From contig NW_006763143.1 in assembly GCF_000264905.1 (NCBI RefSeq), positions 465,711-529,710 of the forward strand: a stretch of 64,000 nucleotides of DNA, in the 5' to 3' direction. Source of the DNA: Stereum hirsutum FP-91666 SS1. Its lineage: Eukaryota; Basidiomycota; Agaricomycetes; Russulales; Stereaceae. Positions 11,360 through 23,367 of the stretch are shown here, one piece after another. The position numbers were made by a program, and so were the translations under genes. The notes below the pieces were generated by a model that saw only the letters and a program-made list of their open reading frames with translations, was not told where the DNA came from and made no database searches. Position 1 is the first letter of the stretch. Every line of letters begins with the position of its first letter.

Positions 11360-11643
11360 TGTAGTAACAGTATTGATTGGCCGCTCTCGTCGATGTCTAG
11401 GGTATCGGTGAGGGTTGAGAGCAAGGGTATAAAGGCTGCGGGAAGTGAAGTGAAGTGAACCTGTGCAAGTCGCGCCGGTGGCAAAGCGTGGGAACCTCTG
11501 TCGTTTGTGGCGTACGCAGAACCGACTCCACTTTTCTTGTCTGCTCTCCGCAATGTACTGTACAGCACCCCACATCACCGCTAACTCTCCACCTAGCCCT
11601 ATCTAACTTATCGCGTTGAGGCCATCTTTCGAACATTACTACT
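11360..11643. promoter_or_regulatory. Divergent promoter, small membrane protein gene / DPH7
   Basis: 284 bp separate the two ATGs. GAAGTGAAGTGAAGTGAACC, a short direct repeat of GAAGT, lies at 11441-11461, and TATC-rich sequence precedes the DPH7 start. No canonical TATA box is evident on the DPH7 side. Confidence 0.4.
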
Positions 11644-13395
11644 ATGTCTCAATCGTCTTTCTTTGACACCCAATGGTCTGCAGACTCAGTAGAATTTTGT
11701 CCTCACCCAGACGCCACGGACATTTTTGTATGCGGTACTTATCAGCTCCAACAAGATCCCCGTCCGGAAGTCGAAGAGGCGCATCCTGCAGACGACGACT
11801 TGGCTGAAGAGGATCCGTATCCTATACTCGACATTGTGGGCAAACCTCAGACTAGACTAGGCAAATGTCTCGTGTTCGAGACCTCCTACGAGACGGACGA
11901 GTTGTCAGTTCACGACCTTCCCTGTCATTTCCTTCTTTACGCTAATAACCAGCTGCAGTAAGAATATACAGGAATTCCCACTCCCCGCCATACTGGACAT
12001 GAAATGGTAAGCATACGTTTTGTTTAAGTTTCTAAGTCCTCGACTTACTCGACACGATCCTGCACAGGTGTTTCACTACCCAATCTCGCAGTCCGTTACT
12101 CGCTATAGCAGATGCAGAAGGTCAAGTTTCGCTGCATGACTGGGACCTCGAAGCTGTACGTATCGCCTCTTCGTACCATGCCTACTACCTACCCCATCTT
12201 CCTCTCAACATGACCATTTCCGGAATCTCACAGTCCTGTACATACAGAGAAGCCTGAAGCAATCGTCCGTGATCAAATGTGCTGAACAGAGCGTGCTCTG
12301 TTTATCGCTGGACTGGTCGAACAGAAGGAACCCAACAGAGTAAGCCGTCAGTCGTTGTCTGCCGATTCAGTGGTGATAACGCAGGTCCGCAGAGAAATGT
12401 TAATGCAGTTCGTGATCTCGGTTCTTTAGTACCATGGGCTCGTTGGTCGTATCGCTGTCGAATGGAAAACTCGCCTTGCTTCAACCGAATCCAGATACTG
12501 GTCTCACTGTCACCGATACATGGCACGCTCACGACTACGAGCCTTGGGTCGCAGCTTGGGACTATTGGCACACCGACACCATCTATTCGGGTGCGTTTCA
12601 ACTCTGGATTCCGCCACAACTATACTGTGTCATATGCTGAATTATATCTCTGCTTCGTAGGAGGGGATGATCTGAAGCTCAAGGTGTGGGATATCAGGCA
12701 GGGTTTCGAGAAGCCAGCTACGGTCAACAAACGGTTAGTCAACTCTTTTTAGTGGGATACAGTAGCACTGTGTCTATCTCGACATAGAGCTGAATCATAC
12801 ATAGGTTTGAAGCAGGCATCACCAGTATACAGAGTCATCCACATGTAGAACATATCTTCGCAGTCGGGAGGTTCGTCCTTTCGCTATACCCCGCAAACCT
12901 GATGCGTTACACCGTGTTGTCACATCCACAATTACGCATTACTGGCGTCCATTTTCCCTAATACACACGCACAGCTACGACAACACCGTCCGCCTCTTCG
13001 ACTCCCGCAAGCTCCTCACCCCGCTCACCCAAGCTGACGTCCACGGCGGTGCCTGGCGCGTCAAATGGCATCCTGACCCGAACCGACAACACGACCTCCT
13101 CGTCGCCGCCATGCACTCCGGCTTTAAAGTCGTAAGCTTCTGGGACATATGGAAGCCTAAAGAAAGACAGGCGGACGAGGAGTGGAGTGGCGAGCGACAA
13201 CCGCCTATCGGGGAGAAGTGGCAGATCGCGAAGAGTTATGATGAGCATGAGAGTTTGGCGTATGGGGTTGATTGGAGCTATAGGGGAAGCGAAAGTTGGG
13301 GGAAGAATGGGAGCGTGGATGAAGAGGGCAGAGGAAATACGTTAATCGCGAGTTGTTCGTTCTATGATCACGCGTTGAGGACGTGGAGGGGTTAG
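11644..13395 (+). CDS. DPH7: Diphthine methyltransferase-type WD40 protein Dph7
   Basis: Dph7 (WDR85) hydrolyses the methyl ester of methylated diphthine on eEF2, the step before final amidation by Dph6. The start at 11644 reads MSQSSFFDTQWSADSVEFCP, typical of the family. Exons include 11644-11903, 11959-12006 (NIQEFPLPAILDMKW), 12068-12155 (LLAIADAEGQVSLHDWDLEA), an exon with SVLCLSLDWSNRRNPTE, one with MGSLVVSLSNGKLALLQPN and HDYEPWVAAWDYWHTDTIYSG, then GGDDLKLKVWDIRQGFEKP, ITSIQSHPHVEHIFAVGSYD, and a last long exon with VRLFDSRKLLTPLTQADV, HGGAWRVKWHPDP and YGVDWSY, ending at 13395. The succession of WD40 blades and the conserved HGGAWRVKWHP motif make the call firm. Cytosolic enzyme; not clustered with other diphthamide genes here. 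Confidence 0.93.
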
Positions 13396-13730
13396 AAAGG
13401 GTGGTATCTTTATTGTATCTTGCCGCATGGAGCCATTGAGGTATTTCTTGATTAGAGTTTGAAGTTGCTCGACCAATGTATTCTACGAGTATGCAGTATA
13501 CTAGCCATTGTATTTATCAGACCGGTTTGATCTGCCCGTCAAACGGGTGATGCCACACAACAGCCTGAGTGCCACACGAAGTTGATGTTGGAAAATCACA
13601 TGCGCGCTTTGCCCCTGTTGGGCAGTGGCCCTCTGACGCATACCACAAGCTTTTCTACTCTTCCCTCTGTTGTGCTATCTTATACCCCGCTGTCTCGTTT
13701 TATCTCGGAAAGAACTAGCTGGCGCTCGCC
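13396..13730. promoter_or_regulatory. DPH7 3' end and upstream region of the TMEM135-like gene
   Basis: 335 bp between tandem genes. A TATC/TTATACC element at about 13678-13685 sits some 45 bp before the ATG at 13731 and could act as TATA element; the flanking C/T-rich leader supports a promoter. No other feature seen. Confidence 0.35.
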
Positions 13731-15904
13731 ATGACCGCTGTGGAGGACTACCTGCTCAGCCTCCCAGACTCCCATCCTCTTCAAGTCGCTATTCGAACAT
13801 ATACCCTTGCACTCTCCCTTTCCCTAGGCCCCGCTCTCCTTTCCTTTCTCTCTTCACGGAGAACCAGACTATCAGATTCTAAAGCAAATCTGCATGCGCT
13901 CAACAAAATTCTGAGGCGCGAGTTCGGGCTGACGGGCTTTCCATTCGCGATCACTGTGGCTGTCGGGGGAGGAGCAGTCCTGCAGGCACTCTGGAGCCGC
14001 TTCGAAGAGTTCAACTTGGACGCTCTTTCTCCAGATAAGTTTCCGGCACAACTGGCACCACAAAATTCATCATCGAGGCCATGTAGACATGCTTCTCGAG
14101 AGACAACAACCCTCACTCGCCTGAGCACACTTAAAACATACCTCTCGTCTCTCCCCGCAATCCACAAAGCCTTCCTTCTTAACGCCTTCCCTTGTCTCCT
14201 CAGCATCCTCCTCATGCAGTCACGTCATAGCTCCTCACATACACGTAAAGCTTCCATCCCATGGACCGTACCCATATCTCCCACTTCGAAGTCGCAAGGG
14301 AGGACGAGCGCGACGTTGGATTTGACGTTGATGTTTGTGGTCCGAGCGGTGGATGCTGTGGTGCAGAGGATTGTGTTTAGGCGCTCAGGCGAGAATGATG
14401 ATGGAGAGAGCAGTCCGAGGGAGGACGAGGAGAGGAAGAAGTGGAGGCAGAGAGTCACGACGAGGATAGATGCGATGTTGTTTTGGGCGAGCAGCGCAAG
14501 GTCTGTCATTGCTCTTCGTACGTTGTGGCGTTTGTTTGTATTCATGCAAATCATCAATCAAGAATCATGTGGTGTTTCTTCTACGAACCTGAAAGGTAGT
14601 CCATATTTTCAAGGTCTTGGAAGCATATGTCTTAAATTCACATATTTTTCCTCGCCCGATAGGCTACCAAGGTCGTATGTCAAGTGGTAAGTTTGGGCCA
14701 CATCAGCGCCACCTAAAGCCGGGACGAACGTCTAGCCCTAATTCTGAACTTCGCAACATCTTTCAATACTTGATCTCAGGATATCGTCCTTAGCAAGTAT
14801 CGACCCTCGTCTCTCCGCCGCCCTACGCTCCATCCGCGAGCGCACTTTCTCTTATGTCTCTGGCACCACCTCCCTCATGCCCAGTCTCCTGTCCACACTT
14901 TCTCAAGAACTGGGACACTCTACCTCCTGGGGAGATCCATCGCTCGTACCCGCCTACGGCGGACCGAAAGCCACTGAGGCTTGGCGTGCATTATGCGTAT
15001 CAGGAAGGAATGGTGTAGGTGGAGTTCCTTGTGAGATCGTGCACGGGAAGATGAGAGGTCTGGGCGCTGTGGGCGGGAGTTGTACACGAAATGTTGCAGT
15101 ACGAACTGCGTATGCATTCGTCGAAGCTTTGGCTTTATATACTCCGGTATTTGTTTCTCTATATCACTTTCAGGCGTTCATATACACATATCTAATATTC
15201 GAGCCAGGTCCATATCCTCCCTATCCTTCTTACTCGTCCCTCCCACCTCCTCCGCCCCCACCGTCTCTTCACCCTCCTGACGGGGATACTCCGCTCCTCA
15301 ACTTTCCTCTCCACCTTCGTAGCATCCATATGGGTCTCTGTCTGCTTCACACGCACGCTCGTCCTCGCTCGTCTCCTGCCTTGGATATCGCACGACTGGT
15401 GGGACGGTCCGTACGGTTGTGTGATGATGGGTTCTTTGATGTGTGGGAGCAGTATCTGGATCGAGAATGGCAGGAGGAGAGGAGAGATGACATTGTATGT
15501 TTTGCCAAGGGCGGTGAGGGCTTGTTTGTCGAGCGGATGGTTGAGGGGCGGGAGGAGTGTGAAGGTTGTGGAACGGTACGCAACGTTCTTACCGTATAAT
15601 TTGAGGTCGTGTCTAATTGCTCAGTGTTGCATTCGTTAGGATCGCATTCACGCTCTCCCTCGCCTTCCTTACCGCCGCCACTCACGAACCAGAGTGTCTT
15701 CGCGGCCTCTCGCGCTGGACGATCGCGTTCATCATGAATGGCCCGAATGCAGGCCTGTGGAAGAGGCGAAGACAGGCGAATAGTACCGTCAGCTCGCCGA
15801 AATCTGAACCCCGTGGGTTGCCTCCACCCGCAGGACCGTCGGAAACAGAGTCAGCTACCGGTGGCAATAGTGAGGAGGGTAAGGCGGTGGGAGAAGGGAG
15901 TTGA
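13731..15904 (+). CDS. TMEM135-like integral membrane protein
   Basis: Matches the fungal branch of the TMEM135 family (N-terminal Cys-rich TMEM135 domain); animal TMEM135 affects peroxisomes, mitochondria and lipid handling, the fungal role is unclear. Exon 1 (13731-14502) opens MTAVEDYLLSLPDSHPLQVA and has hydrophobic segments at residues about 20-45, 75-90 and 145-165. A short exon gives IMWCFFYEPERLPRSYVKW, a family hallmark, followed by ISSLASIDPRL, then CEIVH and GGSCTRNV, with further membrane segments VHILPILLTRPSHLL, STFLSTFVASIWVSV and CVMMGSLMCGSSIWIENGRR with RRGEMTLYVLPRAVRACL. The last exon has FTLSLAFLTAATHEPECLRG and a Ser/Pro-rich tail ending at 15904. Around 640-660 residues over six exons. 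Convergent with the next gene. Confidence 0.85.
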
Positions 15905-16337
15905 GGTGCGCTGTATTGTGACGGTGGGGGCGTTGGGATGTTCGTTGGTTACTCTACCTATACGAAGGCTAGAGTCATAAGGCTTGAACCGAGCGGGAAA
16001 TTGCAGGTTGGTCGCCAGCCTACCATTGTATCCGCCTCGCAATATTGTTGTACGGTCCCACATACACGCATGACATGAGGACATTCTAGAGACCAATGGA
16101 ATGGATTTGTACAAGAAAATCGGTACGATGGGTGGTGTAGCACATTGCTTTCATCGCAGGGAACAGAGAGAGAGAAGACGAGACCATGAGAAATGAGGGA
16201 GGGTTCATGGGGGAGTGCTTCTCCTTGGAAAATGAGGAGATCCCTGTATATGGATGGCTGAGCTCGCAAGCACAATCAGTGAACGAGCATAAATGAAACA
16301 AGTAAAACTCTATAGAGGACTTCGTAGACAATAACGT
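15905..16337. terminator. Convergent 3' intergenic region
   Basis: 433 bp between the stops of the TMEM135-like gene (+) and the hydrolase gene (-). It must contain both transcript ends. No gene or repeat seen. Confidence 0.4.
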
Positions 16338-17869
16338 CTAGGCCCCGTACGTCCCGCCCTCGAGCACCACCTCCTTACTCACAACCAACCTCAACCCATC
16401 GTGCGCCGGTCTCAGCCACACCGGGCCCCTCTCTCCTGCCTCTCCCTTCAGCACATTACGAGCCTCACGATCTGCATCTCGCACCATGCTCAAACCTCTT
16501 CTCACTACCTCCGTCATGCTACCCTTCTCGCCACCAAGCTCATGCTCGGATATTTCACTGCTGAGCACACGCTCGAGACTTTCCCCAATAGCGACCCACT
16601 CATCATGCCCCACATAATGTCCAATATCCGTCACATACGTCCTCAGGGCTCCCATTCTCCTCGCAACGTTCACCGCTTCAACGATACCAAAATGCGCAGT
16701 ATATGGAATGAGGTGGAGACAGTCGAGAACGAGGACTGGGTACGGTTTGCGCTTCGTCGTCGTCGTCGTCAGCGTAGATGAGGTTGGATCGGTCTGAGAT
16801 TCCGAGCAGGTGGAGAGGGAATGCTCAAGGAGCGCCCACGTCTCTTCAGGGATGTGATTGCCGTCAGAGATGTAGATAACGGTGTCTTGGATGTTGAACC
16901 CAAAGCAGAGGTAGGGTTTGTTGGAAGATCGGGGTTGAAGCCAGCCGTGCTGAACTATTCGCACCGACATAGGGGGTTAGTCTGCTGGACGCAAGGACGG
17001 TGAATTGTATGGGGAAAGGCTTACCTGCGAGGGGCGTTATGGTGATCCCTGTCTCTAGGATCTCAAATGGGATGCCATAGTCAATGATGTGCCATCTGAA
17101 GGCAGCGACCTGGTAGATATACCGCGTGTGAGGATAATCCATGGACTGTGCGAAAGCAAAACAGAGAGCTTTGGTGGACTCACATCACCACCACCCGTTG
17201 CAAATTCCTTCGAGACGAGGAACGGGAACGCTCGTTTGACTACGGAGAAGGTAGCCTCCGAAAGGTATACGTCTATGTGAGTTTGAATGATGCCATCTTG
17301 CGTCCACGCTACAGAGGACATCAGAGGCGTGGTAAAAGCGATTAGACATCGTGTGCTCCAACCGACACGGAACTACCGTACCTCGCAGATCATCCAGTCC
17401 GTTCATAGCTGCAAAACACATGCGGGTGTCAGCAGGATTGATCTAATAAGACAGCATGATAGGGACGTACCGTCGGCATGGTCGTGAGTGAGTAGTATCG
17501 CGTCTATCCTTCTCATTCCATGCTTTGGAAACCACTCCAACGCAGCCCCTCGGAAATCCTTCCCTACGTCAATTACAATCGTCCTGTTGATCCACAAACA
17601 TCGGAACAAGTCAACACCCTTCAGAGGCCGATAATCATGGTGGAAAGTACGCACCGTTTCACACCATCCCTGTCGACGATCCTGACCGCCGCAGAGGTGT
17701 TCCTTCTGAAGTTCATCTTCCCTTCAGGCGTGCCGTCAATAGTAGACAAACATGTCCGACACGGCTTTTCTTCATCATTCTCCGAAGGTGTGAGACAAGA
17801 GAGGTGGGGGACGCTGCCCGATGCGCCCGTTCCGAGGAATATGAACTCAACAGCACTGCTAGAGTTCAT
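16338..17869 (-). CDS. Metallo-beta-lactamase-fold hydrolase (PhnP-like)
   Basis: Start at 17869: MNSSSAVEFIFLGTGASGSV, typical of the lactamase_B_2/PhnP-like group, with a CRTC pair near residue 35. After splicing the metal site is THDHADAMNGLDDLR (17430-17500), the HxHxDH-type motif shortened to HDHAD as in PhnP relatives. Then AWTQDGIIQTHIDVYL, FPFLVSKEFATGGGDV, WHIIDYGIPFEILETG, and in the last exon PLAVQHGWLQP (likely metal His), YLCFGFNIQDTVIYISDGNH (metal Asp) and VLVLDCLHLIPYTAHFGI. About 430 residues. Bacterial PhnP hydrolyses phosphoribosyl cyclic phosphate; the fungal substrate is not known to me, so only a hydrolase fold is claimed. A stretch with THTTTTTKR-like low complexity between YISD and the DCLH motif is an insertion. 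Confidence 0.85.
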
Positions 17870-20461
17870 GACCGGTTCTAAAAGCTAGTCACGATACGGG
17901 GGAGTTTCTAGAGATCCACTTCGAAGTGCTGGAGAGGTTACTGGGAGGAAGAAGATGGAGAAGTGCGAGAGCGGCATCGTCGAAAAGGGCAGGATGATAT
18001 AGGAAGTCGTTGTAAGCGAATTCCAGTTCGTCGCTCACGAGATTCCCACCGGAGGCAGCAAATTGACATCGGAGGCCGGGCACAGACTAGGTATGATAAC
18101 TTAGGAGTAGCAGGTCTCATATAGTGCTGGTGGGCTTAACCATGAAACGAGAGAGTAGATGGTGGTAGACAGCAACGACGAAACTGCATTTAACCGACGC
18201 CGGAAGACTGAAATTTGAATGATGCTACAACGCCACTCAAGTATGTGTGGCCCAAATATAGACAATATTTTCTTGCAATCTTGAAAGGCTCTTGCCCCTG
18301 AGCTGACATGATCCAGCCCAACCCTCGAGGTGTGAAACAATTATTAATAAATCACACCTAGTAAGTATGAACAACGACCGTCGCAAGACAGAATATGAGA
18401 AATTTTATAGCGTAGTATATACTTAGAACGACTCGGCCAGCAAAGAACCGTGTCAAACTCATCTGAGAAGATAAACCGCAAGTGCTATCGCCATGCAAGA
18501 CAAAAAAAAAAGAACGAGTTCATGTCTCTGTTCGAACGTTCCGAAGAAAGGGGCCACAGCTCTAGCGTCCTCACAACGAAGCACATACGAATATTCCAGG
18601 GCTTGGATCCGGAAATGCGATGGTACTAACACTGGTTCATGTAGCTTCTGCGGATCGAAAGTTCAATCCATAAGGGCTTGCCTTATCTAGAAAATAAATC
18701 ACAGGACGGGAAAATGAATGGACGATCGTCATACAGCAATGCCCACAAAGTCTATGCTTGTGAAGCACCACACTAGGGCCAAGTTTGAGTGAATTTAGCT
18801 ACATTGGTTATATAAATATAGGCAAGCATCATAACTCGGAAGTCACCTGTCAGCCGAACACATCTAAACACCATACGTCCATCATGTACCCTCTTCCATC
18901 CTACCACCAACCTCGTTACCGCGCAAGTCATCTCGTCCGTCCGTGGCACCGTTCGTGGCTAAATACACGACATATCCGCATCTCAGTACAATTTCAATAA
19001 CGGACTCACCATGTCAGGAGGTCCTTAAATGTCTGGACCTTAAGGTCGAAGACTGACAGAGTAGCGCATTAACCCGACGTGGATGCCACAACTCTGTCGG
19101 AACTGTGGCTCAGAGTGGTGCTGAAGCGCTCACGTTTGAGGGTATGAGACTTCTCTTCCATGGCACATATGCTATACCCATCGCATCTCCTCGCGCCTTC
19201 GTCCATCTTTCGATGACTTTTGGAGGCCTGGAGGAGGAATCGTGGTACTTGTCTGCGACGAAAGTTAGCCCTCGGTCTACGAACGGCTACGCTCACCCGA
19301 CGTTTCAGTTCTCGATATCGACCATTTCTTCCTTGCCACGTCATATATTCTTCCCCGCCATGATATGATCAGCGAGAATGAAGAATTTTCCATCTAGAGG
19401 AAGAATGTGCCAGTGGAAAACACTCAAACGAACCGGCGAAACGTCAATTGCTTTGATGGCATGATCCTATGGAAGAGTTGTTGGGTTCTTGAGGCGCCAC
19501 CTTCTCTGCTCGCTGCTGTGCGACGTTCTCTATCTTGGAGGGTGAAAGCTCCGCTCGCATCCCAGAAGGAGCTCTGAGTCTTGAGTGCCACTTCATGATA
19601 CATCGGTGATGTCTCGAGCGTGCTAGTGCGGTCGAAGCACAGCTTGAGCACCGTTCACTTCTAGGCGTGGATATGTTTTACTGTAAGGCTAGAAGTTGCT
19701 GGAAGTATGTTTGTTTTGTCAAGTTTTGTCCATGTGGTATGACGAGGGGTACTTACAGTTGACACGGCGTACGGAGGCCTCAACTTTGTATCAGAGAGCG
19801 GAGAACGAGTGCCATCGCCCGCTGTGTGCATCCGAAATTGCTGTGAGGGACCAGACCGATGATGGAGTGTACATGAAAAGCAACGTTGACGAGTTGCTGG
19901 CTGTTGCTGGTAAGTTACTAGCTGCCACATCTGAATTTTCTTGTGCCACAGTATGGGATGACGTAATGACAAACCTTGACAAGCTACATCACGGAAATCT
20001 GCCGAGTCTTGCAAGCTCATATATTTCACTCGCAAGGTCATATATGAGATCCAATTGCTCAAATACTACTACAACAAGTAAAATGGGTTATTGTGCTCAT
20101 TCACATATTGCAAGGTCTATAGCGAGGGCGCCCAAGTTACTACATGCTCTCGAAATCTGTGGAAGGGCTCATCGTTTCAGCTCAGGTGGTCCCACCGGGG
20201 GCCCATTTTGACAGCGTAATCAAGCAGTCAACTTTTTCCACGGACAATGGTTCCGTGTATTTGAATAGGGCTACATTACACAGTCGTATATAAGCATACA
20301 GAGGGACGAGCAAGGGCCGAGGTAACAAGTACAGGTGGGGTGTTACACAGACGGGACAGCAGACAAGAGATGAGACGAAAGAAAGTAAGAAAAATATGGT
20401 AGGTTATTGGGATCATCGGAGAGGAGATGCGAGTGTACGTAGAGGTGCTCAAGATGAGGTA
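17870..20461. other. Gene-poor interval with short, broken ORFs
   Basis: No complete gene recognised. On the + strand at about 19288-19399 a stretch reads VSVLDIDHFFLATSYILPRH up to a stop and looks protein-like, and a 171-codon ORF at 19696-20211 overlaps a 133-codon ORF on the other strand; neither shows family motifs and no spliced model extends them. From 20290 to 20461 the + strand is purine-rich, as are regions after minus-strand stops elsewhere in this window, so a minus-strand transcript may end there. I read this as decayed sequence. Confidence 0.35.
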
Positions 20462-21063
20462 CTAAGGTAAGTAGTTGCCCGCACACGACAGCGCGTCGCG
20501 TGCGACGTTCAAGTTCACGCCGTACATTGATGATGTCATCCCCAAGTCCGAAGACGAAGCACAGTGTCTGCTTCGTCTTGTGTGGAAGGGATGTAGGAAG
20601 GGACGAAAGCGATTACGAATAGAGAAATAGGCTAGGGAGACGAAAAGGAACGAAACGAAACGGATGCAACAACGTTGACGGACCTCACCTACCACCATCG
20701 CGCAGACACGGCGCGCTCATCTCGCGAACAGTCCAAGGGCGTCGTGTAGCGTCATGTGAAAGAAAAGAAGGCTTCGGCCAGCGTAGAGTAAATGCTGAGG
20801 GTGAAGACGAAGTGGCCAACGAAAGCTTCAAACTTCGCAAGAAAATCATGAGTGCGCTGGCAAGTCCCACGCTGAGTCCCAAACTGCACTTCTTTGGTGA
20901 TGCATCGATTCCGGCCGAACTCGGCCGGTCTAGAAATGGGGCTGATCCCAAGCCAATGCAACATTCTGTAGCTTTTTAAGCTGGAACAACCTGTTTCAGC
21001 GTAAATAAGTGTTTTCAAGTGCAATATAACTGCACCTAACCCACGGCCACCTTCCGCCACCAT
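20462..21063 (-). other. Possible minus-strand gene or relic, unresolved
   Basis: Minus-strand ORFs at 20685-20951 (opening MGSAPFLDRPSSAGIDASPK) and 20462-20698 (ending GMTSSMYGVNLNVARDALSC...) can be joined through a GTGAGG donor near 20690, and the purine-rich + strand just left of 20462 looks like the 3' UTR pattern seen for other genes here. Overlapping frames 20752-21063 are equally open. No family recognised; could be a lineage-specific small gene, a relic or chance. Confidence 0.25.
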
Positions 21064-21960
21064 TTATTCGGTACAATTGATTGTAAGCGTCGGCGGCGAT
21101 CCGTGATGTAACCGTGACGGTCTTGCTTGTTTTCGACCACCATGTTCAGACTGTTTTCGATGACTAACTGGCAATACTCCAACCTGTGTATCACCTCATG
21201 CTTTGCCTAGGTTAGTAGATGCCAAGCTTGAGGGCTATCTTGGAGCCGTCGCAGTACTGTTGAGGTGGCATCGCATGCCAGTAACCTGGTGTGGGCGCTG
21301 ATGGTGCCAGCAAGCTGCGAAGATCCTGCTTCACGCTCACCCCTATTTCTCTTCGACCGACTAGGAAGCAAAATAAGCTGTCTCAGTCTATTCGGATCTC
21401 CCGTCAACGCTGTGACACATGGTGCTGCGTTCTACTCAGTATTACCTCCAAGCCTATTCAAGCTCGGAAGCACCAAGACACACTGTTTACCAGTGTCGTA
21501 GGCCAAGCTCGCAGCTCATCCTATGCCAGGCCCGTTCAGAACGGCTGGTCCAAGGAGACAGTGACACCGTATGGACATGGTCTGCATACGACACCGTAGC
21601 ACATGTACATATGCAGCTGGCTTTCGTAACCCCATTGCTGTGGTGATGCCATCACAGAACAGGATGGTCGCCCAGCATGTATTGACCACATTGCGAATTC
21701 CCTCTCTCTAGAGTACTCATTCCTCCGTCCGGATAGACGACACGGTATGGCCACCTCAATCTCACTTCGGTATTACCGTTCTTACTGACACGCATGTGTC
21801 TTGAAGTGATCGAAGTATTCTAGGCATAATCGATTCCAACCGCGCCGGGGAATTGACCACCAGCGCTGTACCTACTTGGGCCCCGAAAAAAATGCGGATC
21901 AGGATCAGTGTAAGAGCCAAGTAACGGCAGTGTTTCGCCCAGGCGTAGTCTCCTTGGTGA
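21064..21960. other. Intergenic, no feature seen
   Basis: About 900 bp upstream of the CAP-protein promoter. Short ORFs on both strands (largest about 100 codons) overlap each other and show no family pattern. Likely upstream regulatory DNA and decayed sequence. Confidence 0.3.
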
Positions 21961-21965
21961 GGTAA

Positions 21966-21973
21966 TATATAAA
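21966..21973 (+). promoter_or_regulatory. TATA box of the CAP/PR-1 gene
   Basis: TATATAAA lies 145 bp before the ATG at 22118 and is followed by a C/T-rich leader (21990-22110), the arrangement of strongly expressed fungal genes such as secreted proteins. Confidence 0.65.
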
Positions 21974-22117
21974 GACGAGCGGCAGTTCCATCCCACCCCA
22001 ACCCACCTCCTATCCGCCTCCTTTTCTCGTCGTTCTCATCATCAGTACTTTACCCACCTTTACATTCGCCGTCACTCATTCCTCCTACAAAGTCACCGTC
22101 TCACCGCCTCCGAACAA

Positions 22118-22924
22118 ATGTCTCCCTCCTTCACCCAACTCGTCTCAGTCGCTCTCGCTCTCGCGGGCTCTACTCTCGCTTCACCTACATTGTTCGCTAC
22201 CCGTGCCTCACCCTCTGACATCGACTCCTACCTGAGTGCTCACAACACCGTCCGTGAGGCTCATGGCGCCGCCGACCTTGTTTGGAACGATACGTTGGCC
22301 ACGGCTGCACAGAACTGGGCGAACGGATGCGTCTTTGAACATTCTGGAGGATCTCTCGGACCGTACGGTGGTTAGTGGTTACAAACATTCTACTCATCGA
22401 TCTATTTCTTTCCGTTTGTGACCCGTCAATCTGATTTTATTTTGACGGTTGTATTGTTGGTTGTAGAGAACTTGGCCGCCGGTACAGGCGACTTCCCGAT
22501 CGCCTCCGCTGTAGGCGCTTGGGCTGCTGAATCCAGTTAGTGACGCTCGCTCCTCACATCCTTTTTGTTTAATGTGTTCTGAATGCGGTCGGATATGATT
22601 CCAGCTCAATACGATGCCAGCAACCCTCAGCCTTCGCACTTCACTCAGATGGTGTGGAAGGCCTCTACCCAGCTCGGATGTGCTGAGGCTCAGTGCGCTA
22701 TTTTCGACGAGAGTGTATATGGCGTACGTTCATCTTGTTTCAAGATTTGTATTCCTGGTGGCTGATTGATATCTGATGGTCGGCGTGTAGCCCACGAGCT
22801 ACTATGTCTGCGAATACTACCCAGCCGGCAACGTCATTGGGCAGTTCCCGTGAGTACTACATGATTGTTCATAGGAGTGCCGGTTGCTGATTTGACGTCG
22901 AACAGTCAAAACGTCCAGGCCTAA
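22118..22924 (+). CDS. Secreted CAP/PR-1-like (SCP/TAPS) protein
   Basis: A CAP-superfamily extracellular protein; relatives such as yeast Pry1 bind sterols and fatty acids, and plant members are PR-1. Exons 22118-22370, 22467-22535, 22605-22723, 22791-22849 and 22906-22924 join to 172 residues. Residues 1-21 form a signal peptide (hydrophobic core VSVALALAG, likely cut after TLAS). The CAP domain follows: YLSAHNTVREAHGAADLVWN (first His), AAQNWANGC, ENLAAGTGDFPIASAVGAW, then HFTQMVWKASTQLGCA (CAP1 signature) and YYVCEYYPAGN (CAP2 signature). Two His and two Glu expected at the CAP cavity are present. Four cysteines match the conserved pairs. It ends six residues after the CAP2 block, so there is no C-terminal extension or GPI signal. 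Convergent with eIF3k. Confidence 0.93.
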
Positions 22925-23367
22925 GATACGTTGTTCACCTTGGATAGTTCGTATATCGAATACTCTGGGCTATTGCGAAAGAGTGCGACCCGATGGACAT
23001 GTTTCTAGGACTGCCTAGTTGCTCTATTTGCTGTACTCCCTGCATGTTATAACAGTTAATGTTTTATTTTTTGTTCTTCAAACATCTCTCGCTTCCTTCT
23101 GTCGGTCCTTGACCATGCTCAGTGACCAGGACCCAGAAATTGTAGACATTCCCCCAAGTTGCGATTGTCTCTTATGCGTTTATCAGATGACTGTGCCACA
23201 ACCATGAAGGATGATCCTGACTGTCGCGCTTCTATGTCGGGTGTGGCTTTTTACGCCACGCGGAGATTGTCGGATAAACGAATGCGAATAAGACGGCGAG
23301 TCGCGCTCAATGTTTTGTCGCGCTACATGGGTGGACACTACACAAAGTACACAGATACAAGAGAAGT
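22925..23367. terminator. Convergent 3' intergenic region, CAP gene / eIF3k
   Basis: 443 bp between the two stops; T-rich just after the CAP gene (23050-23090), compatible with polyadenylation signals on the + strand. Nothing else recognised. Confidence 0.4.

Noticed and set aside
18500..18560. GTTCGAAC similar to a tRNA B box
   Set aside because: No matching A box or cloverleaf around it.
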